Part shown: positions 1 through 7,892 of the stretch, piece by piece
Layout: the number at the start of each line of letters is the position of its first letter
How positions within the stretch are numbered: position 1 is the first letter of the stretch
Notes under the pieces: generated by a model
Database searches by the model: none
What the model saw: only the letters and a program-made list of their open reading frames with translations
Told to the model about the DNA's origin: nothing
Origin: CAYUWH01 sp964448615
Lineage (GTDB): Bacteria; Patescibacteriota; Gracilibacteria; Peribacterales; Peribacteraceae
DNA: 64,000 bases
Direction of reading: 5' to 3'
NCBI GenBank assembly: GCA_964448615.1
Contig: CAYUWH010000002.1
Coordinates: 8,584-72,583 of the forward strand
Made by a program: the position numbers and the translations under genes

Positions 1-264
1 GTGCAGCGTCTTGCGCAGCGATTGGGTCTGAGTACGCATGATGACCCCACGAAAATCGAACAGGATTTGATGGTTCAGGCACCACAGAAACGTTGGCGTG
101 ATGTAACGGTGTATTTGATCAGCCACGGTCGTGCGGTGTGTACGGCGCGGGGGAGAAAGTGTGGTGCGTGCGTGTTCAAGAACGAGTGTCCTTCGTCATT
201 GGTGATGGATAGGTCCGATAAAGCGAAACCGAAGAAAAATGGCATGGGGAAGCGGAAAAATTGA
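1..264 (+). CDS. nth: Endonuclease III, C-terminal part (5' end outside window)
   Basis: Base-excision-repair DNA glycosylase/AP lyase that removes oxidised pyrimidines. Only the last 87 codons are present, so the helix-hairpin-helix and catalytic Lys/Asp lie before the window. What identifies it is the C-terminal iron-sulfur loop: Cys47, Cys54, Cys57 and Cys63 in the C-x6-C-x2-C-x5-C spacing typical of Nth/MutY, preceded by a short basic region. The first base in the window happens to be a GTG, but it is not the true start. The stop (TGA, 262-264) lies inside the beginning of the next open frame. A lysine-rich tail follows the cluster. Family assignment is firm. Confidence 0.88.
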   Translation: MQRLAQRLGLSTHDDPTKIEQDLMVQAPQKRWRDVTVYLISHGRAVCTARGRKCGACVFKNECPSSLVMDRSDKAKPKKNGMGKRKN

Positions 265-1111
265 CATTTTTCCAAAAATCTTTACAGTTCCTGAGTTCAG
301 AACGGGGTGTTCTGGCGTTCCTTCACACGAGGACGGTCATGCTCAGGATGTATATCTGTATTTTCACGATTCCAAACGGGATCCGGAGGCAACAAGCTGT
401 GACGGATACAAGTATGTGGCTCACAACATCTACGGACTCTCCATTTGCGGGGGCCGCATGTATCGCTGCCGCGTGATGGGGGAGCGCAAGAGCATCAGAT
501 TCGTCGGATTTCATGAAGATCTGACCCAGACCTGCGATCGCCGCCGCGCCGATTTCTTGCTGGCACTGAAAAGCGCGCAGATGTCCGGCACCACGGACGG
601 CAACATCGAATTTTCGCTTCGGCCATGGCTTGCACCGGATGTCATGCCCGGGGTTGACGACCAGGGGCGGCTGCTCATCGATCGTTGGCACGTTCATCTC
701 TACTGCGGCGATCCGTACAGGGAGGTGTGGTTTCACCGGCACTGTTTCTGCGACGATGTGGCGGCCCAGCGCTGGCCCGGTTTCACGGCGCTGGATGTGC
801 TCGCTCCGGTTGCGGCTCCGTCTCGGGAGTTGCTGCGGGAGGCCGGCGGCCTGCTGCTCAGTCACTGGCTTGCCGGCAATCCCTGTCCCGCCCGGTACCT
901 GGACGATGTCCGGCGCGGCCGCAGCCAGATCGGAATGATGAAGGATCGCAGCGATCTGCTCACCTGGATCGGTCAGCACGTGCCAACGGACGCTCGATCC
1001 CTCGATGAGCTTGTCTCGCGAGCGGTTGACAGCATGCAGAGGGGTGTGCGCCGCTCCGCCTCGGCGAGCCGTAACGGCTACGTGAAACACAACCGCATCA
1101 GGCATCTCTGA
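239..1111 (+). CDS. Hypothetical protein, unrecognised
   Basis: An open frame of 290 codons overlapping the end of nth by 26 bases. I do not recognise the family. The product is soluble, with no signal peptide or membrane segment, and is rich in Trp, His and Arg in its middle (a WFHRHCF stretch near residue 165). The start is uncertain: the ATG at 239 gives the longest form, while in-frame ATGs at 458 and 476 would give shorter products; none has a convincing ribosome binding site. A strong intrinsic terminator follows 20 bases after the stop, so the gene is a transcription unit end. It may be co-transcribed with nth. Confidence 0.55.
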   Translation: MAWGSGKIDIFPKIFTVPEFRTGCSGVPSHEDGHAQDVYLYFHDSKRDPEATSCDGYKYVAHNIYGLSICGGRMYRCRVMGERKSIRFVGFHEDLTQTCDRRRADFLLALKSAQMSGTTDGNIEFSLRPWLAPDVMPGVDDQGRLLIDRWHVHLYCGDPYREVWFHRHCFCDDVAAQRWPGFTALDVLAPVAAPSRELLREAGGLLLSHWLAGNPCPARYLDDVRRGRSQIGMMKDRSDLLTWIGQHVPTDARSLDELVSRAVDSMQRGVRRSASASRNGYVKHNRIRHL

Positions 1112-1131
1112 GATGTCTGATGCATCGCCAA

Positions 1132-1169
1132 GACCTCTCCGCACTCTACCGCGGAGAGGTCCTTTTTTT
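1132..1169 (+). terminator. Rho-independent terminator after the gene at 239-1111
   Basis: An 11-bp perfect stem (GACCTCTCCGC, 1132-1142, pairing with 1151-1161) with an 8-base loop is followed by CTTTTTTT. It serves the plus strand; the minus-strand amt gene ends just beyond it but would have no T-run. Confidence 0.9.
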
Positions 1170-1193
1170 GTGAACGATGATGTGTCTGTTTCA

Positions 1194-2396
1194 CTAAAAT
1201 GCGTAGGCTTCCTCTCCATGCAGCGCTTTATCGAGACCTTCTTCCTGTGCTTGCGGATGCACGCTGACATTCATCACAAATTTCAGAATGGCGAGAATCA
1301 CGTATGTCGCGACGAAGGCAAAGACGGCCGTGATCGCCGTTGCTTGCAGATTTGCGATGAACAATGCGCTGTTTCCTTCCAGTAATCCTGCAAATCCTCC
1401 GATTTGTTTCGAAGCGAACACGCCAGTCAGGATTGAGCCGATAATGCCGCCGACTCCATGGCATCCCCATACATCGAGTGCATCATCCCAGCCGCGCGCG
1501 ATGCGGAACTTGATTGCGTAGAAACATCCCACCGCTGCCACTGCGCCAATGATGAGGGCCGCGAAGGGTGTTACGTAGCCCGCTGCGGGCGTGATAGCCA
1601 CCAGTCCTGCGACTGTGCCGGTGAGTGCGCCGACCATGCTGGGTTTTTTGTCGACGATCCAGGAGAGGAAGAGCCACACGACCATGGCCATTGAGGCGGC
1701 GATATCCGTATTGGCAAAGGCCATTGCGGCTTGCCCGTTTGCCGCCAGCGCGGAACCGGCGTTGAACCCGTACCACCCGAACCACAGCAGGCCCGTTCCC
1801 AATGCCACGGAGGTGATGTTGTGTGGAAGATGCGTGGTGTTCTTGCGCTTACCCAGAATGAAGACCGAAGCGAGCGCCCCCATTCCGGCACTAATATGCA
1901 CGACCGTGCCGCCCGCGAAGTCGATGGCGCCAAGCTTGGCGAGGAAGCCTCCGCCCCACACCCAGTGTGCGAGCGGCGCGTACACGAGCACGCTCCAGAG
2001 AATAAGGAAAATCAGATAACTCTTGAAGTTCATGCGCTCCGCGAAGGCACCGGTAATGAGAGCCGGCGTGATGATGGCGAACATCATTTGGAAGACGAAG
2101 AATGCGGCAAAAGGAATGGTGGTTCCGTAGGTTGGGGAGGGTGCAAGGCCGATGCCGTTCATCATCATGTAGTCGAGGCCGCCTATCAGTCCGTTGATAT
2201 CCGTGCCAAAGACCAGCGAGAACATGAACGTTGCCCAGAGTACGGTTACGAGCCCCATTGAAATGAAGCTTTGCATCATGATCGTCAGCACGTGCTTGCG
2301 CTTCACGAGTCCGCCGTAGAAAAAGGCGAGGCCAGGGGTCATGAGCGCGACGAGCGCTGAGGATAGGAGAACGAATGCGGTGTCACCGGTGTTCAT
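1194..2396 (-). CDS. amt: Ammonium transporter (Amt/MEP/Rh family)
   Basis: Inner-membrane ammonium channel of 400 residues, the normal Amt length, with about 11 hydrophobic segments. The N-terminal segment ALMTPGLAFFYGGLVK is an Amt signature, and the twin pore histidines are visible as His167 (VVHISAG) and His313 (WGCHGVGG). It lies downstream of glutamine synthetase on the same strand, so uptake and assimilation of ammonium sit together. The 135 bases between them hold a repeat-built hairpin, not a visible promoter. No GlnK/PII gene, the usual Amt partner, is adjacent. ATG start at 2396 fits the family N-terminus; no Shine-Dalgarno sequence is seen. Confidence 0.95.
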   Translation of the reverse strand: MNTGDTAFVLLSSALVALMTPGLAFFYGGLVKRKHVLTIMMQSFISMGLVTVLWATFMFSLVFGTDINGLIGGLDYMMMNGIGLAPSPTYGTTIPFAAFFVFQMMFAIITPALITGAFAERMNFKSYLIFLILWSVLVYAPLAHWVWGGGFLAKLGAIDFAGGTVVHISAGMGALASVFILGKRKNTTHLPHNITSVALGTGLLWFGWYGFNAGSALAANGQAAMAFANTDIAASMAMVVWLFLSWIVDKKPSMVGALTGTVAGLVAITPAAGYVTPFAALIIGAVAAVGCFYAIKFRIARGWDDALDVWGCHGVGGIIGSILTGVFASKQIGGFAGLLEGNSALFIANLQATAITAVFAFVATYVILAILKFVMNVSVHPQAQEEGLDKALHGEEAYAF

Positions 2397-2430
2397 GGGA
2401 TATGGGGAGGGGGATAAAGGGGTGAATCGG

Positions 2431-2530
2431 AGATAGGTAAGGAACGTAAGGAAGGTCAGGCAGGTAAGGCAGGTGGGGCAAGCGTTGTACCTTCTTTACG
2501 TTTCTTGCCTTCAATACCTGCTTTACCTGC
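2431..2530. repeat. GTAAGG-type repeat hairpin, copy 1
   Basis: The space between glnA and amt is filled by degenerate tandem units (GGTAAGGAA, CGTAAGG, CAGGTAAGG) on the left and their complements (CTTTACG, ACCTGCTTTACCTGC) on the right, giving a long imperfect hairpin. Related copies lie at 52352-52437 and 56583-56677. Confidence 0.7.
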
Positions 2531-2531
2531 A

Positions 2532-3944
2532 TCAAACATCGAAGTATTTAAAGAACTCATGCGGAGTCGGCCGCTTGCGCTCTTCGACGACCTCGACGCG
2601 CTTCACCGCGATAAAGTCATCGAGAAAGTCTTGGGTGAACACCCCGCCTTCGACGAGGAACGTATGATCCTTCTCCAGTGCATCGAGTGCGGAGGAAAGA
2701 TCATGCGGCGCATGCGGGATTTTGGAGAGTTTCGCTTCCTCCATTTCGTAGAGATTTTCATCGGTCGGCTTGCCCGGATCGATCTTGTTTTTTACCCCAT
2801 CAAGACCGGCAAGCAGCATTGCGGCGAAGCAAACGTAGGGATTGGCGGCTGGATCGGGGGAGCGGAATTCGATGCGTTTGGCCTTGGGATTATTCGAGTA
2901 CATCGGAATGCGGATGGCAGCCGAGCGGTTGCGTGCGGAGTAGATAAAGTTCACCGGTGCTTCGAAGCCCGGGACCAATCTCTTGTAGCTGTTGGTGGTC
3001 GGATTGCAGAGGGCGCAGAGCGCCTGAGCGTGTTTCAAAATACCGCCCATGTACCACATGGCCATCTGGCTGAGACCTGCGTATTTGTCACCGGCAAACA
3101 AGGGTTTGCCGCCCTTCCATAAACTCTGGTGCGTGTGCATGCCTGAGCCGTTATCCCCGCAGATGGGCTTGGGCATGAAGGTCGCCGTCTTGCCGTAGCG
3201 ATAGGCCACGTTGCGGACGATGTACTTGTAGCGCATCATCGCATCGGCCATTTTCAAGAGTTCATCGAACTTCATGTCGATCTCCGCTTGTCCGGCGGTC
3301 GCCACTTCGTGGTGGAATGTTTCGATGGTGATGCCGGCCTGCTCCATCGCAATCACCATCGCGGCACGCACATCCTGGTGTTTATCGGCGGGGGCGGCGG
3401 GGAAGTAGCCCTCTTTATGGCGGATCGCGTATCCAAGATTTCCTCCTTCTTCACAGCCACTGCCACAGTTCCAGGCTGCCTCGATCGAATCCACTTCAAA
3501 GTGTGCAGCACCCGCAGAGACGTCGTAGCTTACGTGATCGAAGATGAAAAATTCCGCCTCCGGTCCGAAGTACGCTTTATCCGCGAGTCCGGTCTTTTTC
3601 AGGTAATCCATCGCACGCTGGGCAATGGTGCGAGGACTGCGCAGATACATCTTGCGCGTAAGCGGCTCCAGGACGTCGCACATCATCGAGAGCGTGGGCT
3701 CTTCGGTGAAGGGATCCATGTACGCCGTATTCGGGTCCGGCATCAGGAGCATGTCCGATTCCTGAATCTGCTGGAAGCCGCGGATGGAACTTCCGTCGAA
3801 GCCCGCGCCGTCTTTGAGTACGTCCTCCAGCTCATGAATGGGCTTCGAGGTGTGATGCATCGTGCCCGGTACGTCTACAAAGGTGAGGTCCAATACTTTC
3901 GCATTCTGTTTTTTTGCAAGATCCAAGACGTCTTTGGCGGTCAT
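2532..3944 (-). CDS. glnA: Glutamine synthetase type I
   Basis: Cytoplasmic dodecameric enzyme that makes glutamine from glutamate, ammonia and ATP. With the start at 3944 the product is 470 residues, the standard GSI length and beginning MTAKDVLDLAKK; the frame stays open 31 codons further upstream, but that extension does not look like GSI. Visible signatures include DGSSIRGFQ near the N-terminus, the ATP-binding NGSGMHTHQS segment, and NRSAAIRIP with the FRSPDPAANPY region. The NLYEM segment near the C-terminus keeps the tyrosine that is adenylylated in GSI-beta enzymes, so covalent control is possible. No Shine-Dalgarno sequence precedes either start. Confidence 0.95.
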   Translation of the reverse strand: MTAKDVLDLAKKQNAKVLDLTFVDVPGTMHHTSKPIHELEDVLKDGAGFDGSSIRGFQQIQESDMLLMPDPNTAYMDPFTEEPTLSMMCDVLEPLTRKMYLRSPRTIAQRAMDYLKKTGLADKAYFGPEAEFFIFDHVSYDVSAGAAHFEVDSIEAAWNCGSGCEEGGNLGYAIRHKEGYFPAAPADKHQDVRAAMVIAMEQAGITIETFHHEVATAGQAEIDMKFDELLKMADAMMRYKYIVRNVAYRYGKTATFMPKPICGDNGSGMHTHQSLWKGGKPLFAGDKYAGLSQMAMWYMGGILKHAQALCALCNPTTNSYKRLVPGFEAPVNFIYSARNRSAAIRIPMYSNNPKAKRIEFRSPDPAANPYVCFAAMLLAGLDGVKNKIDPGKPTDENLYEMEEAKLSKIPHAPHDLSSALDALEKDHTFLVEGGVFTQDFLDDFIAVKRVEVVEERKRPTPHEFFKYFDV

Positions 3945-4181
3945 AGGAAGCGAGGGGAGAAAAGTACATCGCATCTCTATGCATTGCTTGATGAGTCCTT
4001 TCAATCTTTTCCTGAGCAGATAAGTTGCACTGTTCATTTTTTAAACAACAAAATTACCTTTCCTGTTTTTGTTCCTTTTCAAGCCGTGTTTACGCCGCTA
4101 CGATGCGCCCGTGTATGGGCCTGGTGCCATAAGGCTGTTGTATCGTATTACATCTTGCCGTTTACCACTCTTCCTGACGTT

Positions 4182-4955
4182 ATGACGAAAGATCTTCTCC
4201 ATGTCCTGCGCTCGGCCGGACTCGATGATAAAGAGGCGCCGCTCTATTTGTCCGGACTCCAATTGGGATCCGCTCCCGCTTCGGACTACGCAAAGGCCAC
4301 GGGTCTCAACCGCATTACAGCCTATAACACGCTGGAATCCTTGGTGCGTCGAGGACTCTTCACGCTTGAGAAAAAAGTACGGGGCAAATCGTATGCGCCG
4401 GTCCCGCCGGAACATCTCGCAATCGAAGTCCGCAAGAATGCAGAAGCCGTTCAGCGCATGTTGCCCGAGCTTCGTTCCTTGCAGGGGAGCACCTACCGCA
4501 AGCCGCATGTCCGCTTTTTCGAGGGATGGGAAGGCGTGCGCCGCGTGTATGAAGACACGCTGACGGCCAAGAGCGAGCTTCTGAACTTCGCAAACTCCGC
4601 GGTCGTGCGCAAATTTTGGCCGAATTACGATGAGGAATATGTGGCGGCCCGCGTGAAGCGCGGCATTCATCTGCGCGGCATTGCTCCCGACGATCAAATC
4701 GGACGCAAAGTGCATGGCGAAGACCGCAAGCAGCTGCGCGAAATCCGTCTCGTCAGTTCGAAGGATTTTGACTTCACCAACGAGATTAACGTCTACGATT
4801 CCAAGGTGGCGATCTGTTCTTTCGGGGCGGGAAAGAAGAGCGAACAGGAGATGTTCGGGGTGATCATCGAAAGCAAAGAAGTCGCCGAAACGCAGCGTCA
4901 GATCTTCGAGATGGCATGGCGGTATGCGGGTGGAAAACTCAAGCGCTGGTTGTAA
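4182..4955 (+). CDS. TrmB-family transcriptional regulator
   Basis: A 257-residue DNA-binding protein. The first 75 residues form a winged helix in the TrmB/ArsR style (a segment on low-complexity alanines, then RITAYNTLESLVRRGLFTLEKK), and the rest resembles the C-terminal effector domain of TrmB-like regulators, including a phospholipase-D-like fold region around FEGWEGVRRVYEDTL. The open frame runs far upstream through glnA antisense sequence; the ATG at 4182 is chosen because protein-like homologous sequence begins there. It is divergent from glnA, and thus a candidate regulator of glnA-amt, but the ligand is unknown. A perfect palindrome begins at its stop codon. Confidence 0.8.
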   Translation: MTKDLLHVLRSAGLDDKEAPLYLSGLQLGSAPASDYAKATGLNRITAYNTLESLVRRGLFTLEKKVRGKSYAPVPPEHLAIEVRKNAEAVQRMLPELRSLQGSTYRKPHVRFFEGWEGVRRVYEDTLTAKSELLNFANSAVVRKFWPNYDEEYVAARVKRGIHLRGIAPDDQIGRKVHGEDRKQLREIRLVSSKDFDFTNEINVYDSKVAICSFGAGKKSEQEMFGVIIESKEVAETQRQIFEMAWRYAGGKLKRWL

Positions 4956-4980
4956 CGGACCTTACGTAAGGTCCGTTACA
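4951..4980. repeat. Perfect 30-bp palindrome (CGGA-N12-TCCG family)
   Basis: Arm TGTAACGGACCTTAC (4951-4965) is followed directly by its exact reverse complement (4966-4980), with no loop. It overlaps the stop codon of the TrmB-type gene and ends 4 bases before the -10 of dipZ, so it could act as a terminator, an operator, or both. No T-run follows. Confidence 0.9.
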
Positions 4981-4984
4981 CGGG

Positions 4985-4990
4985 TATAGT
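4985..4990 (+). promoter_or_regulatory. -10 element of dipZ, leaderless spacing
   Basis: TATAGT lies exactly six bases before the ATG at 4997, so transcription would begin at or next to the start codon. The expected -35 region falls inside the preceding palindrome. Confidence 0.6.
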
Positions 4991-4996
4991 TTCTTT

Positions 4997-6793
4997 ATGC
5001 TCTCTCTGTTCATCACATTGTTTTTCGCAGGACTCCTCACCATTCTCCTGCCGTGCATTTTGCCATTGTTGCCGATCGTGCTCGGCGTGAGCGTGACAGG
5101 GCAGAGCAAGTGGCGACCGTTCGGAACGGTGCTCGGGATGGTGGTGAGCTTCGTGGCGTTTACGTTTTTGCTGCAGGTCGCCCTCAATCAGTTCGTTGTT
5201 CTGGCAGACATTCTGCAAGTCGGGACGTACCAAATCCTCTTTCTCTTCGGCATTGGATTTGCGCTCCGGAATGCGCCATTGCAGTTAGTTGCAGCCGCCA
5301 TCTCAGGATTGTTTTTCTGGGAGAAAGGTTGGGTTGGCGCAGCGCTTGCCGCACTGTTCGGGATTATCGCGATGCAGCTTGGCAGCTCAATCGGCGCCCG
5401 CGTTCAGCAGTGGGGATCGGACTTGCAATCGCAAACGCGGAACACGTTCGGGTCATCTTCGTTTCTTTCCGCATTTCTGATAGGCCTGACGCTCGGATTG
5501 GTCTGGGTGCCGTGTGCCGGACCCGCGCTCGGTTTTGCGCTCGCCCTTGTTCGCAATGAGCCGGGATTCTTGGCGCTGGCCTATTTGCTGACGTACGCGT
5601 TGGGAACGGCCGTGCCGCTGTTGATTGTGGGATATGGCGGACAATGGGCCGTTCATTCGGTGCGATCGATTTCGGCGTACAGCGGAACCATCAAGCAATT
5701 CGCCGGATATCTCCTGATGCTGACCGCGCTCGCATTGCATTTCGGTTGGCTTGAGCGCTTGCAGACGTATCTCGTGCAAAATACGAGTTACGGAACATTT
5801 GCGAATCAACTGGAACAAAATTTCTTTCAGCCCGAATCTTCTACCCAATCTCCTATGGATGTCTCCTCACTTCCCAAGATTGTCCGTGCCCCAGAATTTA
5901 CAGGTCTTGGTCGGTGGCATAACTCTGCACCATTCACGATGGCTGATCTGAAAGGAAAGGTGGTGCTGATCGATTTCTGGACATACAGCTGCATCAACTG
6001 CATCCGCACGTTGCCGCACATTCAGGGGTACTGGGACAAATACCGTGACACGGGGAAGTTCGTGCTTCTCGGTGTGCACACTCCCGAGTTCACGTTTGAG
6101 AAAGATGAAGGCAACGTCGCCGATGCCATCAAGCGTCATGGGCTGACGTATCCCGTCGCGCAAGACAATGATTTCGGCACCTGGGGTGCGTTTGCGAATC
6201 GCTACTGGCCCGCGAAATATCTGATCGATGCGGAAGGCTATGTCCGCTACACCCACTTCGGAGAGGGGCGTTACGACGAGACGGACCGCGCCATTGCGGC
6301 GTTGCTAAAAGAAGCGGGCGTTGATGTTGCCATGCCCGCGGGAGCGCCTGAACCGAAGCCGACGAGTTTGGGGCGCGGCAGCACGCCCGAGACGTATTTG
6401 GGTGCGCGAAGCTGGCCTGCGCTCGGGAATGCGCAGGGAATCCCCGTAGATGACGTGATCGACTACAAAGCTCCCGAAACTCTGGAACTGCACAAATATT
6501 ACTTGGACGGGCAGTGGGAGTTGATCGATGGCGAGCATCAATTGCTTGTCAGTGACCAGGGCGAAATCCGCATGAAATTCCTTGGCAGTGAAATGAATTT
6601 GGTGTTAGGTCTTGCTGAGGGGATTACGTCCGTGAAGGGGGAAGTGTGGATTGATGGCAAGCATTCCTCCGATATCACGATTGACCGCCATGATCTTTTT
6701 AACCTCTTTACCGGGGATTATGGCCAGCATGAGATGGTCTTGAAGCTGAAAGGGCGTGGCGTGCAGGGATTTGCCTTCACCTTTAAGAACTGA
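4997..6793 (+). CDS. dipZ: DipZ-like protein: CcdA membrane domain, thioredoxin, C-terminal beta domain
   Basis: A three-part thiol-reductant exporter of 598 residues. Residues 1-250 are a CcdA/DsbD-type six-helix membrane domain with its two redox cysteines, Cys20 (LLPCILPLLP) and Cys172 (VWVPCAGPAL). Residues about 290-450 are an extracytoplasmic thioredoxin fold with the active site Cys331-Ile-Asn-Cys334. Residues about 460-598 form the beta-rich C-terminal domain seen in mycobacterial DipZ. The chain carries electrons from cytoplasmic thioredoxin across the membrane to reduce disulfides outside. The start has a -10 element six bases upstream and no Shine-Dalgarno sequence. Confidence 0.9.
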   Translation: MLSLFITLFFAGLLTILLPCILPLLPIVLGVSVTGQSKWRPFGTVLGMVVSFVAFTFLLQVALNQFVVLADILQVGTYQILFLFGIGFALRNAPLQLVAAAISGLFFWEKGWVGAALAALFGIIAMQLGSSIGARVQQWGSDLQSQTRNTFGSSSFLSAFLIGLTLGLVWVPCAGPALGFALALVRNEPGFLALAYLLTYALGTAVPLLIVGYGGQWAVHSVRSISAYSGTIKQFAGYLLMLTALALHFGWLERLQTYLVQNTSYGTFANQLEQNFFQPESSTQSPMDVSSLPKIVRAPEFTGLGRWHNSAPFTMADLKGKVVLIDFWTYSCINCIRTLPHIQGYWDKYRDTGKFVLLGVHTPEFTFEKDEGNVADAIKRHGLTYPVAQDNDFGTWGAFANRYWPAKYLIDAEGYVRYTHFGEGRYDETDRAIAALLKEAGVDVAMPAGAPEPKPTSLGRGSTPETYLGARSWPALGNAQGIPVDDVIDYKAPETLELHKYYLDGQWELIDGEHQLLVSDQGEIRMKFLGSEMNLVLGLAEGITSVKGEVWIDGKHSSDITIDRHDLFNLFTGDYGQHEMVLKLKGRGVQGFAFTFKN

Positions 6794-6862
6794 AAAAGGC
6801 CGTCATTTTCTTTACTAAATTGAGTAATTAGTGTAAAGTATTGTTTACGATCAGATCTTTCA

Positions 6863-6870
6863 CAAGGAGG
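6863..6870 (+). promoter_or_regulatory. Shine-Dalgarno sequence of the gene at 6879
   Basis: CAAGGAGG lies at normal spacing before the ATG. It is notable because almost no other gene in the window has one. Confidence 0.85.
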
Positions 6871-6878
6871 ATTTCGTT

Positions 6879-7214
6879 ATGAATCCGTGGGTATTACTGG
6901 TCGCCGCAGGCGCTTTCCTGCTGGGCGTGGGGCTGCTCGGCGCAGCCCTGTATTACCTGATGCTTTGGCAGAACGCCAAGGCGTCAGAATCCGACCCGAA
7001 GGCTTCGCTCGAGGAGCTGATCCGGCAATGGTGTGAGCGAGGATTCGATAAGCACCTCGCCTCGCAGTTCGCCGGCGAAGAGTTGATGGAGCAGCGCAAG
7101 ACCGAGCAGGCGCTCCAGAGTCAGCTCGTAGAGTCGCCTCTCATGCAGAGGCTGTATTTCGCAGGAGCTATCTTCTTTGTAGCACTCGGCGTGCTACTGA
7201 TGTGGCTCAAATAA
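6879..7214 (+). CDS. Small two-helix membrane protein, unrecognised
   Basis: An 111-residue protein with a transmembrane helix at each end (residues about 4-29 and 91-110) and a charged cytoplasmic or external middle rich in Glu, Gln and Lys. I do not recognise it. It is one of the few genes here with a textbook ribosome binding site: AAGGAGG eight bases before the ATG. It is followed by a strong terminator, making a compact single-gene unit between dipZ and mscL. The antiparallel two-helix layout with a roughly 60-residue connecting segment resembles small membrane scaffold or stress proteins, but nothing specific supports a function. Confidence 0.8.
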   Translation: MNPWVLLVAAGAFLLGVGLLGAALYYLMLWQNAKASESDPKASLEELIRQWCERGFDKHLASQFAGEELMEQRKTEQALQSQLVESPLMQRLYFAGAIFFVALGVLLMWLK

Positions 7215-7226
7215 CGTCTGATAGTG

Positions 7227-7257
7227 AGGATGACGGTTCTGCCGTCATCCTTTTTTT
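7227..7257 (+). terminator. Rho-independent terminator after the gene at 6879
   Basis: Ten-base stem AGGATGACGG (7227-7236) with 7242-7251, a five-base loop, and a run of T through 7257. Confidence 0.92.
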
Positions 7258-7286
7258 GTGTATTTTACGATGTATTTCCCTCGTGA

Positions 7287-7378
7287 CCCTCACCCCTGGC
7301 CCCTCTCCCACGGGAGAGGGGAAACGACTCGTTAATTCGTCCCCCTTCCCCCTGTAGGGGAAGGGCTGGGGATGAGGG
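7287..7378. repeat. REP-like element family A, copy 1
   Basis: A 92-base element of two hairpins: CCCCTCTCCC with GGGAGAGGGG (7300-7321), then CCTTCCCC with GGGGAAGG, bracketed by CCCTCACCCC at the left and GATGAGGG at the right. Copies with the same plan occur at 62081-62174 and, in part, at 50281-50330. The mscL coding sequence ends inside it. Confidence 0.88.
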
Positions 7379-7820
7379 TGGATGTGCACTGTGGACAACG
7401 CGTTGCAGCCAAAGGAATTTTGGAGATGCAGAACGGACAATCTTTCGTGGCAGGAGCGGTCGCCGCTTCTTTTTTCTGACCAAGCTCTTTCATCTTGTTG
7501 ATCTGTTTTACCAAGAGAAAGACAGCCAAGCCTACAATGAGAAATTCAATGATGATATTGAGAAATGCGCCGTAATTGATCGTGGCTGCGCCAGCGCTCT
7601 TGGCATCGGCCAGTGTTTCATAAGCTGTTCCTGAAAGATTCAGGTAGAGGTTGCTGAAGTCGACTCTGCCGAGCAGTAATCCCAGTGGTGGCATGATGAT
7701 GTCGTTCACCAGTGACGTGACGATCTTGTTGAACGCCGCGCCGATGACGACACCGACCGCGAGGTCGATCACGTTGCCTTTGACGGCGAATTTTTTGAAT
7801 TCCGCGAGAAATTTTGGCAT
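7332..7820 (-). CDS. mscL: Large-conductance mechanosensitive channel MscL with zinc-ribbon tail
   Basis: Homopentameric membrane channel that opens under tension to release osmolytes. Residues 1-115 are a typical MscL: the FKKFAVKGNVIDLAVGVV pore helix, the IIMPPLG loop and a second helix around 88-105. The normal cytoplasmic bundle is replaced by a short linker and a four-cysteine knuckle (Cys128, Cys131, Cys142, Cys145) that looks like a zinc ribbon. The last 14 or so residues (from about Leu149, PSPSPTGGRG) and the stop codon are encoded by the REP-like element, so the original C-terminus may have been replaced. The gene converges on the gene at 6879. ATG at 7820; no Shine-Dalgarno sequence. 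Confidence 0.93.
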   Translation of the reverse strand: MPKFLAEFKKFAVKGNVIDLAVGVVIGAAFNKIVTSLVNDIIMPPLGLLLGRVDFSNLYLNLSGTAYETLADAKSAGAATINYGAFLNIIIEFLIVGLAVFLLVKQINKMKELGQKKEAATAPATKDCPFCISKIPLAATRCPQCTSTLIPSPSPTGGRGTN

Positions 7821-7880
7821 GGGAATACCTTAATAATTTTTCGATTTTTGTCAATGATGTTGAGCGGCATGCCGATGATG

Positions 7881-7886
7881 TATATT
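7881..7886 (+). promoter_or_regulatory. -10 element of thyA, leaderless spacing
   Basis: TATATT, six bases before the ATG at 7893. A weak -35 (TTGAGC at 7860) lies 15 bases further up. Confidence 0.55.
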
Positions 7887-7892
7887 TCGCCC

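Noticed and set aside
323..1270. A 315-codon minus-strand frame opposite the first hypothetical gene
   Set aside because: It crosses a plus-strand terminator and the end of amt and lacks any recognisable segment; the plus-strand frame is the more protein-like.
2431..2530. The tandem GTAAGG repeats as a CRISPR array
   Set aside because: Units are short, degenerate and without spacers, and they pair with a complementary arm; no cas genes are present.
3288..4181. A plus-strand frame open for about 890 bases upstream of the TrmB-type gene
   Set aside because: It runs antisense through glnA and has no protein-like character; the real gene starts at the ATG at 4182.
6810..6862. An AT-rich imperfect palindrome (TTTACTAAATTGAGTAATT and following bases) before the gene at 6879 as an operator
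   Set aside because: The symmetry is poor and no -10/-35 pair could be fixed with confidence.
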